Positions 10,283 to 23,045 are shown, numbered from the stretch's first letter. The stretch: DNA of 64,000 nucleotides from Ipomoea triloba (GCF_003576645.1 NC_044923.1:4239612-4303611); one strand, 5' to 3'. Translations and numbers: made by a program. Notes: generated by a model not told the origin, from the letters alone.

Positions 10283-10631
10283 GATTTAGAAAGGGCGTGT
10301 TTGGATGTTTCGATTTGGTTTGTTTGTGCATTTCTAAAAGGTGAAAGCAAGTGGGGTTTAAAAGGGGAAAATCTGTATGGGTTTGGGAAGATGTTTGTGT
10401 GATTTGGAGCACATTTTGTGAAGGTGAATCATGAAATGTTAATTTGTTTGAATGTTTGGAGCAAGGGGTTCTGAGGTGGGGCCTTTGATCTCCTTTTTCT
10501 CCTATGAAGTTGTGTTGAAAAGGTTGTGGAAAATCTTAAAAAAATTAAATTGTCTGGAAAGGAAAGAATTTCCATTTTGATTACATTTTAATGAACAATT
10601 CTTTGTACTTTTTGTCTCCTATTTTGATATC
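10283..10631. repeat. Diverged direct duplication, copy A
   Basis: Shares long colinear blocks with 12357-12720. Examples are 'tttgaatgtttggagcaa' and 'gttgtgttgaaaaggttgtg', with the shared order 'gaaagcaag', 'gtgaatcatgaa', 'cctttgatctc'. The spacing between copies is about 2.07 kb. No protein similarity is recognised in either copy. Confidence 0.7.
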
Positions 10632-12356
10632 TACTGCTTAATTGGATGGAGGGTATTGATGCGTCTACTTTGCAAGTATGCATATGGCAAGTTTAAACAT
10701 GAACACTTCCAATGAAAGATTAACACAAAATAAAGGGAAAACTGGTCAATTATAGAATTCTATTGGATTCAGTCTCTTAGCTATATATCCGTACTTTTAT
10801 TTTTAGTTCTCAAGTTGACATGAAGAGGTGCTTTTAGTTCTTCAAATAAATGGTATGTAAAAAAATTAGAGTCACATGTGTAGTTTAAATAATGGTGATT
10901 AGACTTCAGGGCGATTTTAAATTATAATTAAGTTTTTCATTATACTTCTTTGATATTTAGAGGCTAAAGACACTGTCGCTTTAGTTTCAATTTGGAGATA
11001 GATCAAAGCGAAACTACTAATTCATAACTAATGGACCAAAAGTGATTTTATAGTTTTACTACCCAAATGGTCGGTATACCTATCTTGATTTGTGCAAAGA
11101 ATTTTTAGGGTTTTATGAAAATAATAAGATCATATTGCTTTTGTACTTAAAGTTCATACATGTTTGACCTCCACTCATCATATTAAGGCTAACATTATCC
11201 TTGAAATACTTTCTCACTTTTTAAAAGTGTCCTACCTAAACATTATCAAATTTACAATTTTTTCACTATTTTTTTTTAACATCCATGCAATACTTTCTCA
11301 CTTTAAAAAATGATCCACTATCATATCACAATAGTAAATTAATATATTTTTAATAAATAAACATATAATAATAATAAAATAAAAAAGGTACAAATGCTCC
11401 CATTTCGTAGCGCTTTTTAACTATGTTGTAAGCTTGCAACACATGACAATAAAAAAAAATTTCTTAAATTATTATACTTTAAAAGTTTTATAACGTAAAA
11501 TTTAACAGTTTTTTTTTCTAAACAGTTTTTTTTTTTTCTATATATATAGCATTGGATCCTCTGATATAATAGGATTGCCTTTATGCACTGGCTCATATCT
11601 TTTTGTAAGCAATCAAAAGTGTAACATGTCAAAGTCCTTGAATTGGCCTCTTGGGGCCTTGTAGATACTTGAGAATATGTACTCTACTAATTAATTTTGT
11701 ACAATAGCCAACATGGGGGCTACTCTGTCATATTTGTATTATAGCCACCCCATGTCTACTTCAAGTGAACTTTACAACAAAATTAGATTTCTTGAATTGT
11801 ACTCAATTGAGAAGTTTTGTAATGTTGGATTTAGCAAATAATGGCATTATATAAACTTATGTTGTTCAATTAACATCTCTATCCACATTCGTAACAAATG
11901 ATTAGGGTTGCCTTTTGTACCAATAATACATTACAGTTGGATTGTTATATTGTAATAAAAAGTTTAACTCGATCATTATAACGTTATAATTAACATTATA
12001 ACATTGGAGAGATATTTAGAGTAGGTACTTTTACGCATCTATTAAATTGTCAATATTAATATAACTCGGCAATCAGATTAAAATGTTTTATCATACTCAT
12101 TTGTTTGAAATGTTTTATAATGCTGAATGTAGCATATAGAGTGCATTGTTATCACCTAATTGATATTTGCATTCAAGCACTACAATAAAATAATAAAATA
12201 CCAACAAATTTAAGAATAGATTAAATAGGCATGACTTGAATACCTACGAATTTTTTTCGTTTAAAAGTTTAATTTTTGTTGCAGTGAAATTTGTGCAAAG
12301 ATTAGTGGTCTTCAATTAGAAGGGGCAAACTTCACAATCACTCTCTTTGCAATCCT
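10632..12356. other. Spacer between the two duplicated segments
   Basis: AT-rich and non-coding. 11170-11330 repeats 'tactttctcactttttaaaa' type sequence and a T-run lies at 11526-11537. No gene or complete repeat was recognised. Confidence 0.4.
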
Positions 12357-12720
12357 AATTTAGAAAGGGTGATGAGTTTTGGAAGTTTTGCTTTGTTTGT
12401 CTTTCTAAAGGCTGAAAGCAAGTAGGGTTTTAGGGAGAAATTTTTTGTGTGATTTGATGCATGCCAGGCAATGACCATAAAGTGTATGTGTGTGTGTTTT
12501 AATAGCTGTGGAGGTGAATCATGAAGTGTTACTTTTGATCTGTTTGAATGTTTGGAGCAATGACTTTGAGATGGGGGCCTTTGATCTCTTAGCTTTCTCC
12601 TCCCAAGAAGTAGTTGTGTTGAAAAGGTTGTGGAAAACCAATAAATTGTTTGAATTGGAAAGAGAGAATTTCTATGTTGATTGTTATTGTCTTCTCTCAC
12701 TTGTATCCTCTATTGATACC
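12357..12720. repeat. Diverged direct duplication, copy B
   Basis: Second copy of 10283-10631 in the same orientation. It has a small (GT)n expansion at about 12485-12497 that copy A lacks. Both strands have short open frames here, but they are not conserved between the copies. Confidence 0.7.
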
Positions 12721-14573
12721 AATTGAGGGCACAACCAAATGAAAATCAATTGAAACCTCGTAATATAAGGTAAATAGATGCGATATACTGTCCAAAATGG
12801 TTGATCAAGTAAGTGATGCATGATTTTTTGATACTTTTAAAATTCTCTTATTCTGGAATCCATATCAGCCAATCTTCATGCACTCAATCTGGAATTTTGT
12901 AAACTATATATGCATATATATAAATTATTTTAAATATGAGGCCTCCAAAAATTGAGGCTCCTGTGCAGTTGCTCATGTTAGACATGCTCAGAACCGATCC
13001 TTATGACACCCCATCTATACCTATGCAAAGATGATAGTTTTTGAAGAGGTAGTAATAAGCTAAGATAAATATAAGTGGTGGACTTACACATCAAAGCCTA
13101 TTTTCTCTTATCCTTTTAAAATCACATCCTAATGTAAATAAAGGTATGATTGTGAGATATCGAATCTTTTGTATAATGACAAAGTACAAAACAATATCAT
13201 ATCATATTGCAGTCTTGTACTGCCCATTTGAAATCTCCATCCATACTTGTGCAAAGATGATAATTTTTTATTTTTATTTTATAAAAAAGACCATAATAGA
13301 GTAAATAGAAGTTGCTCATTTTCAAAAGAAAAAAAAAAAAAAAGAAGTTGCTCGAACAGCTAGTTTAATTTGATAATAATCACAAACTTTCAAGTTCAAT
13401 TTTCCATGAAAGTTGCCGTCGCATTCTTGGTTTGAACCAGTTAAAAGACGGGTTCACTCATAGTACACATTCAAGTAATATGAAAATAGGATTGGACTTG
13501 ACCATTACATTAAAAATATTTTTTTTTTCTAAGCATGCTTAGTTGGATGACCAATCAACACAAGTTTTTGCTTTTAGAGTCAATGCGAGGGATTCGACTA
13601 TGGTTGGGAACATGATACTCAATAGGAGAGTTGACCAAAAAGAGTGGAGACGGTCTCTTGTGCACAGACATATACAAATTGTTTTTAGTTTGCCTGATGC
13701 CAATCAATATATATTTCACAGACTTCCCAATTTCTTACGGTATTTTATGGCTGTATTCAATCTTTGACAAATTGAATAATATGTTTTGTTTCATCTAAAA
13801 GATTAAATTATTAATAGTTACACTGTACATTTATATTTTATACATTTGTGATCAAGATGTACACATCGTTGATATTTCGGGTTGATATATCAAATGGAAA
13901 GAAATATTTCGTTCCAACTAAATGTCTAAATTAATATATAGTTTGAATTGCATATTTTTATTTGATATATTACATATATGCTCAGCATGGCAAGTACACA
14001 ATCATAGCACAGTAATACAGTCTGCATCATAAAACAAACAGAGTCAAAAAAAACCCAGACTTTCAGGCAGTCCAAAGACAGCAGTGAAACTGAACTGATT
14101 AATCATCAACTTCTCAGGACTGGAAAAGATCAGTGATTATTCATTAGCTTTCACAGTCAACCCATGCATGCATGATTTAAACGAGTTAAATTATTTGTGA
14201 GCTATTTAGACGTGTACGGAGAATGTTTGGATTCAATTTGATTATTGTCAAGTCGAGATGAAATTTGAATAATTCATGTAATAAGAATCTAGTTAAATTT
14301 GAATATCTTAATAGTTAACACTCGACTCAAGCAGTTCATTAGTCTATGTTGAAACTTTTGACTTAAAATTACATTTAAAGTGACTATTTTTTGTATAACT
14401 TTTTAGGAAAGTCCACCGATTTCGATCAAAGTGGATTAATTTGGAGAAATTAATTCTTCAAAGTGTACCCATTTGAGGCAAAGTAGAGTTAGAAAGGCTA
14501 ATAGCATTTATCTGTACAACTGTGTGGACCATGGTCCATATAATAATGCTCCTTTAGATAATTAGATTAATGG
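12721..14573. other. Spacer with decayed repeats
   Basis: Positions 12941-13010 ('gaggcctccaaaa..ttgaggctcctgtgc' type) resemble part of the repeat at 20580-20890. Positions 13335-13480 look like a SINE-2 copy. An open frame at 13543-13767 has no recognisable domain. GTGGACCATGGTCCA occurs at 14522-14536. Confidence 0.4.
13335..13480 (+). repeat. SINE-2 family copy (+)
   Basis: Contains 'tttcaagttcaattttcc', 'cttggtttgaaccagtt' and 'agtacacattcaagtaata', in the same order as the copies at 55440-55600 and 61120-61310. Degenerate. Confidence 0.45.
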
Positions 14574-14689
14574 GGCAATCATTATTGCATGGACGACCAT
14601 GGTCCACATAGCTATCCAAAAACACATAAAATACATTATTATAACTTATAAAATACATTATATTACTATAAAAATTTTATTATTCTAGC

Positions 14690-15994
14690 CAAGGTTGCAA
14701 AAATCGCTAGGCGCCCTCTAGGCGCCTGGGGGGCGCCTAGGTTTTTTTTTTTTTTTTTTTTTTTTATTTAAAAAAAAATTAAAAAAAAATTTTTTAAAAA
14801 TTAAAAAAAAAAAAAAANNNNNNNNNNNNNNNNNNNNNNNNNNNNNNNNNNNNNNNNNNNNNNNNNNNNNNNNNNNNNNNNNNNNNNNNNNNNNNNNNNN
14901 NNNNNNNNNNNNNNNNNNNNNNNNNNNNNNNNNNNNNNNNNNNNNNNNNNNNNNNNNNNNNNNNNNNNNNNNNNNNNNNNNNNNNNNNNNNNNNNNNNNN
15001 NNNNNNNNNNNNNNNNNNNNNNNNNNNNNNNNNNNNNNNNNNNNNNNNNNNNNNNNNNNNNNNNNNNNNNNNNNNNNNNNNNNNNNNNNNNNNNNNNNNN
15101 NNNNNNNNNNNNNNNNNNNNNNNNNNNNNNNNNNNNNNNNNNNNNNNNNNNNNNNNNNNNNNNNNNNNNNNNNNNNNNNNNNNNNNNNNNNNNNNNNNNN
15201 NNNNNNNNNNNNNNNNNNNNNNNNNNNNNNNNNNNNNNNNNNNNNNNNNNNNNNNNNNNNNNNNNNNNNNNNNNNNNNNNNNNNNNNNNNNNNNNNNNNN
15301 NNNNNNNNNNNNNNNNNNNNNNNNNNNNNNNNNNNNNNNNNNNNNNNNNNNNNNNNNNNNNNNNNNNNNNNNNNNNNNNNNNNNNNNNNNNNNNNNNNNN
15401 NNNNNNNNNNNNNNNNNNNNNNNNNNNNNNNNNNNNNNNNNNNNNNNNNNNNNNNNNNNNNNNNNNNNNNNNNNNNNNNNNNNNNNNNNNNNNNNNNNNN
15501 NNNNNNNNNNNNNNNNNNNNNNNNNNNNNNNNNNNNNNNNNNNNNNNNNNNNNNNNNNNNNNNNNNNNNNNNNNNNNNNNTTTTTTTTTTTTTTTTTTTT
15601 TTTTAATTTAAAAAAAAATTAAAAAAAAATATTTTAAGTGTTAATAATTGTAAAGTGTTTAATATTGTAAGTCTTTACACTTTAATAGTTAAATATTTAA
15701 TACTTATTAAGTTATTAGTTATTATTTATTAATTATTAGTGCATTACTTATTAGTTTAATTTAGTTATTACTTATTATTTTATTAAGTTATTACTTATTA
15801 TTAGAGTATTAGTTAATACATTATAACATTAATAGTTTAAATGTTTCAGATTTATAATAAAAAAAAAAAAAAAAAAACCTGCCGGCCGGCCTAGGCGGCC
15901 CAGGCGCCCAGCCGCGGAGGAGGCCGATTTCGGCCTTCCTCGACACGGCCGGGCGCCACCTAGTCGGCACCTAGGCGCGATTTTTGCAACATTG
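14690..15994. mobile_element. GC-rich-ended hAT MITE (copy 1, contains the gap)
   Basis: The left end 'caaggttgcaaaaatcgc' and right end 'gcgatttttgcaacattg' are inverted repeats with one mismatch. An 8-bp target duplication 'attctagc' lies at 14682-14689 and 15995-16002. CA..TG termini plus 8 bp indicate hAT. Next to the ends are GC-rich repeats of a 'gcctaggcgcc' type. The middle is AT-rich and contains 763 unknown bases. Confidence 0.9.
14818..15580. other. Assembly gap (N run)
   Basis: 763 N bases flanked by long A and T homopolymers, suggesting a failure to read through a low-complexity hairpin-like centre. The content is unknown. Confidence 1.
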
Positions 15995-16696
15995 ATTCTA
16001 GCACAAAAAGTACATTATACATTATTCTAACTTATAAAATACATTACTCTAACACATAAAGTACATTATTCTAACTCATAAAATACATTATCTTACTCCA
16101 AAAATTTCATTATTATAACACATATAAAGTATATTATTCTAACACATAAAGTACATTATTTTAACACATAAAATACATTATTCTAACTCATAAAATACAT
16201 TATCTTACCCCATAATGTTCATTATTATAACATGCGCGTGGAGCAAGAACTTTTTTTAACATTAAAACGATATCGTTTTGGACTGTGATCCACGCATCAC
16301 AAAAATAATTTGCCGGGCTCAAATGTATTAAAGAACATAATGTTGTCCATGTGAGTTGCTTGAAGGATAATGTTTTAGGCCCAAATAATAATTAATTGGG
16401 CCCAAATGAGCCCACACACTTTTTTAAAATTAAGTTTTAGGTCCAATTCCAATGTGTAAAAATTTCCACTTGTACATGAATAAGGTTTATTTTGTATAAA
16501 TTAAATTATTATAATGTGCAAATCAATAAATATATTTCATATAAACTCATCGAGTATAGATAAGGTGGTGCGAATCTCTTTTAATTTAATCAAAGGCCTC
16601 GGGTAACTAATTATAACTTTTTACCAAATCCAATGCCACTATATAAAATAATTTTTTTAAAAAAAATTATAAATACAAGACATGAAGAAGGGAGCT

Positions 16697-16805
16697 AAGG
16701 ACCTTGTGGTCTAGTGGCATCAAACCCTTCCTTTTATACGGGAGGCTTCAATAGGTTGAGAAAGTAGTTATGAACAGATACTGCATTGTAATACAGTTAG
16801 TAGTA
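16697..16805 (+). repeat. SINE-1 copy with internal deletion
   Basis: Begins 'aaggaccttgtggtctagtg' and ends 'agatactgcattgtaataca'. Compared with 43548-43686 it lacks the middle part holding the B-box-like 'gggttcgagc'. It runs straight from 'tacgggagg' to 'cttcaataggttgag'. Confidence 0.75.
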
Positions 16806-17017
16806 TTCAAAAAGACATGAAGAAGGGAAACATTTTATAAATATTATAAATATTTTATCAAGATTTACTCGAAAAGTGACTCTTTTATTGAATATATTGC
16901 AGATAAAAAAAAATACAAAAGTTCAAAATATTACTATTGTATAATGTATATTCATAACTTCTATAGGATATTAATTCACGGCTTATCAAACCTGAACCAA
17001 ATTTGAAATTTGATTTT

Positions 17018-17131
17018 TTATTATTAAACCTAATTAAGGATCCATTTGAAAATCTAGAAAATGACTTTCGAAAGTCATTTTTAAAATTTTTCAGTGTTTG
17101 GGTACTTAAAACTACCACTATTATCATCACA

Positions 17132-17162
<31 letters not shown>

Positions 17163-17335
17163 TGTTAATTTTTAGGAACATGAACCAAACAGAAAAATGC
17201 AATTTCTTAACATCCAACGAATAGAAAAATATAATTTTATAACATTCAGCCAAATACTAAAAAATTAAAATATTTTCTAAAAAATGATTCGTTTTTTAGA
17301 AAATACTTTTCAAGTTTCTAAACAAACCCTAAATT
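17018..17335. mobile_element. Candidate MITE related to 26639-27169
   Basis: The left part contains 'aaaatgactttcgaaagtca' and the right part 'tttctaaacaaaccct'. Both resemble the terminal zones of the better preserved element at 26639-27169. An (ATT)n tract lies inside at about 17131-17160. The ends are eroded. Confidence 0.4.
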
Positions 17336-17339
17336 TAAA

Positions 17340-19190
17340 GTTTTGACTATCGTCGTTTAATCGTTGCTCGGTTTGTTGGGTCCCCATGTCTGTGAATCTC
17401 GGAGCCCACACTCTAGCAACCTCAGTCTTTTCTCAGGCTCATACATTGTACTGGGACGTTGTCCCTCCTGACTCTATTTCTGAGCTATTTTAATCTACCC
17501 GTTATGGGTTTTGGTTTTCAAAAAAAAAAAAAAAAAATCAGCTACACCCCAAATCAAGCCTACAACCCTATGTGCCGATACAACATCACTCGCGGTCTTG
17601 GGCGGACCAATATATATATGTCTCAACAATAGTATACAATATGATGATTTAAGAATAGGCCAGGGTATAGATTAGATATGCTAATAAGGGAGGCAAATGA
17701 GTGACAAGGACGTCATGAATCAATAAAACACTGCAGTATATTAATCATAATGGCAACAGATTAGATGGAGATAAGAAAAGCTAGAAAGGAAAAAAAAAAA
17801 AAATCTTTAAACAACTCCAATCCAATAAATCCAAATTAATACCCATAAATTACAAGTTCAATTCCTATTAAAAAAATTATTTATATTAACTTTCTTAGTT
17901 TGAATTGATCAATTATAAATAATTAATTTACCTGATCATGTCTAAGGTTATAACTTATAATACAGACTACACTTAAAATACATATTTGAGTAACAAAGCG
18001 TGATATCTCGTAAATAAAAATATAGCAAATAATAATGTTTTTTGGCTGAATAGTGATGTTAAGTCACGCGTGCTTATAAGCCAGTCTAATCCCCCACTCA
18101 AAAACACTTTTATAAACCATCATTACCACTATCATAAATTCAGTCTCCTGCGTCGTGTCTCTGCTAATTATGCTTTTTGCCTTTTCTTTTCATTGATTAT
18201 TACCATATTATTCCCTGATTAATTAAGTCTTAATTATCCTGTAATAATCTGGACTCGGCAGCTATGCAAAAGTAAAGTCAAAACCAAACATTGATGCCAT
18301 TGGCCACTGCTTTTATTCCACACCTGTGTCTCCCCATTGAAAGGGATATCATCTTTTTTAAAAAATAAGATTTCTTCACCGGCCTATAGTAGACTTTTCT
18401 TTCTTCTTTTTGTGAAAACTTAAAAGCGTTTATTAAGTGAATTTTTTCTTAAAAATTTGGGGGTAAAATGTAAAAATAGAAAGTGTGTTTGGTGAGCTTT
18501 GACTGAGGATTAGTTTTTAAAAAAATACTACTGAAATATTGTATATTTCGATGTCATGTTTTTAACACAATTTTGTGTTAATTATATTAAAGAAGTGTAC
18601 TACTGATTCATAAGTATTATTGTTCACCTGTGAATCCCTTTTGTTTTACTAGACACAATAGGTAAAACATTGCTATTCATATGTTAATCATGGTTGGATA
18701 AATTGTTACTTTTATATGTTTTTTTCAAGTTAAAATTGAAATGGTTGAAAAGGTTGTTGAAATTTTCGATCATCAGTGAAAAATGGTTACAAAAGTTTTG
18801 CAAGAGAATTTCAAAATTTGAAAATCTTTAGCTCTTATATTCAAAAGAAGATAGAGGAGAAAAAAGAAAAGATGGAAAAGAGAAGAGAATAGAAGAAAAT
18901 TAAAGGAGGTTAGAAGAGGAAAAGAAGAAGACAAAGGAGAAGAAAGAGATTTAAAAAGATTTTTTCTCACCCAAAAAGAAAATCATATCCTGACATTAGC
19001 TATTGAATGTATATATACCAAATGATATGATAGAACATTCAATAACTATGTTGAAAAAAAATTGTGCCTAGCTAACCCAACCAAGTTCACATCCTCTAAT
19101 TAAATATTATTTATCAATTGGATAGCATAACCCAATGGACTCATATTCAAACAACATTAATTATACGAAATACATTTAGAGTTGTTTTTT
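17340..19190. other. Spacer without gene
   Basis: AT-rich. A purine-only tract dominates 18845-18957 (GA-rich on the plus strand). No conserved coding frame or complete transposon was recognised. Confidence 0.4.
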
Positions 19191-19194
19191 TAGC

Positions 19195-19350
19195 CCAGCA
19201 CCTTGTGCTCAGATGGCATGTAGTGATTCTCCCATATGAGAGAGTTCATGAGATCGAGTTTCAGAAGAGGCAGGATTTTACCACGTTTCCCATAGTCGAC
19301 CATGAGCGACTACGGATGGTAAGAATTAGAAAGTTAAAAGGTCATGAGTG
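19195..19350 (+). repeat. SINE-1 related fragment
   Basis: 'caccttgtgctcagatggca' followed by 'tctcccatatgagagag' and 'gagatcgagtttcag' parallels the 5' half of the SINE-1 copies. The 3' tail is missing. Confidence 0.5.
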
Positions 19351-19353
19351 ACC

Positions 19354-19503
19354 ACCCATAATTCTTTAACTATCAAATTTTAATCACCCATGCTCTTTCT
19401 AGTGGGACCGGAGCAAGTCGAAAGATCTACCCATAATCCTTTAACTATCAAATTTTAATCACCCATGATCTTTTCAGTGGGACCAGAGCAAGTCGAAAGA
19501 TCA
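19354..19503. repeat. 75-bp tandem duplication
   Basis: Two adjacent copies begin at 19354 and 19429. Each starts 'acccataat.ctttaac' and ends near 'gagcaagtcgaaagatc'. They differ at only a few positions. Confidence 0.85.
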
Positions 19504-19690
19504 TGGTTAATTTCAAAGTTTAAGACTAAACATTGCCAAATTACTATACTCAGAAGATCTCATATAATATTAACTCTACTCTGTATTATTCTTGAGACAT
19601 TTCATTGTATAAATAGTAGTTCAATATGATTTGCTTTAAGTTGTTATTATGCTTAGGCGATAATATTACAACAGTTATGACCATTTATTG

Positions 19691-20151
19691 TTGGCAAAAA
19701 CTTGTGTGAGACCGTCTCACCATGAGACAGGTCGGGTCGGGTCGAGTCAAGATGCAAATGTAACACTTATATGCACAAATGTCATACTTATATGCTCAAA
19801 TGTAATACTAATTAATCAGGAATAAAATTTTTGTTACTTATTAGGGTAAATGTAATACTTTTAAGGGAAAATACAATACTTTTACATTTCGATTTAAAAG
19901 TATTACATTTTTCCTCAAAAGTATTATATTTGCCCTTATAAGTGAGAGGCACTTGTCAACATTACTTATTATGAAAAATGTATTACTTTTTCTCTTATAA
20001 GTAACAAAAATTGTATTTTTGATTAGTGTTATATTTGAGCATATAAGTATGAGATTTGCACATATAAGTATGACATTTGCATGGTGCTTTGACCCTACCC
20101 GACCCGTCTCACGAATAAGGATCCGTGAGACCGTCTCACACAAGTGTGACC
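19691..20151. mobile_element. MULE-type MITE with TGTGTGAGACCGTCTCA ends
   Basis: The left end (from about 19700) carries 'cttgtgtgagaccgtctcac' and then 'gagacaggtcgggtcggg'. The right end carries the inverted equivalents, finishing 'gtctcacacaagtgtgac'. Near-identical 9-bp flanks ('catttattg' and 'cctttattg') fit a MULE target duplication with one mismatch. The interior is palindrome-like with repeated 'acttataagtattacatttg' type motifs. Confidence 0.75.
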
Positions 20152-20579
20152 CTTTATTGTTTTATCACTTTATCCTAAAATTTATTTTATGTAAAAAATT
20201 GTTACCTTGAGTTAACTAATTAATTTTACAAAGGTTGAGACTAAAACTACATCACCAAATTAAACTAATAATTCCCAAACTGTTGTATTTAGCTCCTAAC
20301 CTCAAATTTGTTGTCAATTTAATTTGATCTGACAGACCTCGATGTTGCTACATATATCTTGACTCATATATACCTGTAAATATAATACCTAATTTTAGCA
20401 TCATTTTTGTTTTCTTCTCCCCCAAATCAATGAACCGAAACACTTCCTTTCCAATCTAATTCGATTATTCAAACTGGATGTCAGCTAAGTGGTCTGGTGG
20501 ATGAAAAGTCTAACTCAATACTTGTTTTTAGTAATAGGGTTGAAGTTCGATTTTTGCCAACATTGAAAGTTTGTGTTGG

Positions 20580-20890
20580 GCACTACTTGGGCTAGGGCCG
20601 GTTTTTTTATTTGCGTGGCCTTGTACTGGTAAATAAGTGTGGCCCTATCAAAGTATAAATAAACTGCGAATTGAAGAAAAATTGCAAAGAGAAAAATGCA
20701 AAAAAGCTGAAACAAATTCAAACTTTATTTATTATGAACAAAATTCTAAACATAATGCAAACTACAAATATTTTATTTAATAAGTTTATCTAAACATAAC
20801 ACAGGTAAAACATAACCCAGGGTTGGACTGGGCCCCCAAAATTTTGGGGCCCTGTGCTGTTGCCCATCTTGCACGCCCTAAAATCCGGTC
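20580..20890. mobile_element. Candidate DNA-transposon relic with GGGCCC-rich ends
   Basis: The left part has 'tagggccgg..' and 'tgtggccctatc'. The right part (20836-20860) is an almost perfect palindrome of GGGCCCC, CAAAATTTT and GGGGCCC. Similar sequence recurs at 12941-13010. The superfamily is unresolved. Confidence 0.4.
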
Positions 20891-20894
20891 CTGA

Positions 20895-21590
20895 CTTGGG
20901 CTCGTACATTAAAAAAAAAAAAAGTACAGTTTAACCAATGTGCAAGAAGTTATCATTAAGTGCATCAAAAGTAATATTAAGTGAAATTGTTGCTCTTTTA
21001 AGATATTTTAGTTGTACACTTGCACGTTTAACACATGTTACTTACACCATAGTTTGAGTTATTTACGAAAATATCATTGTCTGTTTCTTAAAAATTACAT
21101 CTGATCCATTAAATCTAGACATGTGGATAATTGCAATTGGTTCTTAATTCTTTTTTGAGCATTTGTTCTCACCTGAATGCGTCCGTGTGTGTATAGGGGG
21201 GGGGGGGGGTTGGGGGTTNCAAAATTAGTTGAGTGGTGTATGTAAAACGATCGCGAGAAGCTTCCAACTCAACTTCCACCTTATCCGGTCATGCCATGTG
21301 GATTGAAAATGCCACACTAAAAGTAATGAAAAAACATCCCACATTGTACATAAACTCACAATCCACTCATCACCATGGGGTATCCCATCTGCTTGTGCAT
21401 GCGCGTGCTTCTAATATAAAATCAAATAAAATTTACATTGTAGATATAATGTGTGTGATCATGTGTCACATCGTCTCCCCAAGAAATCGTAAAGGGTTAT
21501 TTTTACCTATTGAACTCAAGTCTTTTGAAATGGATTTGTTTGTTTATTTTTTATCTTTTATTTTTTTTCATTTTAAGTGACTATCATCGG
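20895..21590. other. Spacer with poly-G run and single N
   Basis: A G-run lies at about 21196-21209, with an N at 21219. The open frame at 21233-21580 shows no recognisable domain. Confidence 0.4.
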
Positions 21591-22210
21591 GACTCTGGTT
21601 GAAAGAGAGTTTAGGTGTTGCAGGAAAGGATTAATGCACGAGCTATCCACTAGTGCAATGTAGTTGCATCAAAAGAACAACCTAGGAAAGAACTATATAT
21701 CTTTTGGGATAAGTTTTTCCTTTAACTTTGATCTTTGAGTACCTATTTATATCATTGATACTCTTTTTCATCAGGTTGGGGTGTTGTTAGAAGTGGTAGA
21801 AAGGGTTACTCGGTGTCAGAGTGAGAGGCATCTACTCATCTTGTGCCATTATAACAAAGAAATGACCTAGAAGGAACTATCTCAATAAAAATAATTATAA
21901 AATTCCAATGTTGGAAGTACACTGAGAATTTATGTAAAATTTATTATCTTAATTTCCGAATGGATAAAAAATATATATGAACAAATATAGAAAAAGGGCG
22001 GGGGAGGGGGGGGGGGGGGGGATTTAACATGACTAATATTAATATATATTGATTGAAAGGAAATCAATCAAGTAAAGGAACAAACTAGGAGATGACTCTC
22101 TTAGAAAAAAAATGTTATAAAATCGGAAATATGCTAAAAATATTTGTATGCATTATCTTATTTTTGGAATGAATTAGAAAAACTATATGAATAAAAGATG
22201 AATTATGTGG

Positions 22211-22269
<59 letters not shown>

Positions 22270-23045
22270 AAAGGAAAGCAGTCATTGGAACGACCTAGGA
22301 AAAGACTCTCTCGAAAAAAAATATAATGTTGGAAGTATGCTAAAAATATCTGTATGGAATCTTTTTTTTTTAATAGATGAAAAAACTATATGAATAAAAA
22401 TAGAAAAAAGATTAATTATGTGGCTAATTTTAATACATATTGAATGAAAGGAAATCAATCAAGTAAAGGAATAACTAGGAAATGATTCTCTAGGAAAAAA
22501 AAAGGTCATAAAATTATAAATATTCTAAAAATATTTGTATGTCGATCTTATCTTATTTTTGGAATGGATAAGAAAAACTATATGAATAAAATTAAAATAG
22601 AAAAAAATTGAATTATGTGGCTAATATATATTTTAGCAGTCATAGGAACGACCTAAGAAAAGACTCTCTCGAAAAAAATAATATAATGTTGAAAGTATGC
22701 TAAAAATATCTGTATGGCTAATCTTATATTTTAAATGGATCAAAAAAACTACATGAATAAAATTAAAATAGAAAAAGATGAATTATGTGGCTAATATTAA
22801 TACATTTTGATTGAAAGTAATTGAAATCAGTCAGGTCGAGGAACGACCTAGCTAGGAAAATACTCAATCTCTTAGAAAGAAAAATGATTTACCGTTGAAA
22901 GTATACTAAAAATATCTATATAATTATTCTTATTTTTGGAATGGATAGAAAAAATTCTATGAATAAAAATAGAAAAAAAATGAATTATGTGGCTAATATT
23001 AATATATATTGATTGCAAGGAAATCAATCGTATTGTTGAAAATTG
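21590..23045. repeat. Degenerate tandem array, about 170-215-bp unit
   Basis: Units are marked by 'ttatgtggctaatattaata', followed by 'gattgaaaggaaatcaatca', 'gactctct', 'agtatgctaaaaatat' and 'aactatatgaataaaa'. Unit starts lie near 22027, 22205, 22421, 22618, 22789 and 22988. More diverged copies occur to the left from about 21600. One unit is expanded by (AT)n at 22213-22268, and a poly-G tract sits at 22005-22021. Non-coding. Confidence 0.8.

Larger units (their letters stand above)
14574..16314. mobile_element. GGACCATGGTCCAC-family MITE carrying a nested hAT MITE
   Basis: The left end is 'ggcaatcattattgcatgg' (14574 onward) with a GACCATGGTCCACA palindrome, and the right end is 'aaaaataatttgcc' ending at 16314. 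The interior repeats 'cataaaatacattattcta' units of about 30-35 bp on both sides of the insertion. A second element (14690-15994) has landed inside and duplicated 8 bp. Without the insert the host MITE would be about 430 bp. Confidence 0.7.

Noticed and set aside
13543..13767. 74-codon frame (+)
   Set aside because: No domain, no neighbouring exons and no start-site context. Considered chance.
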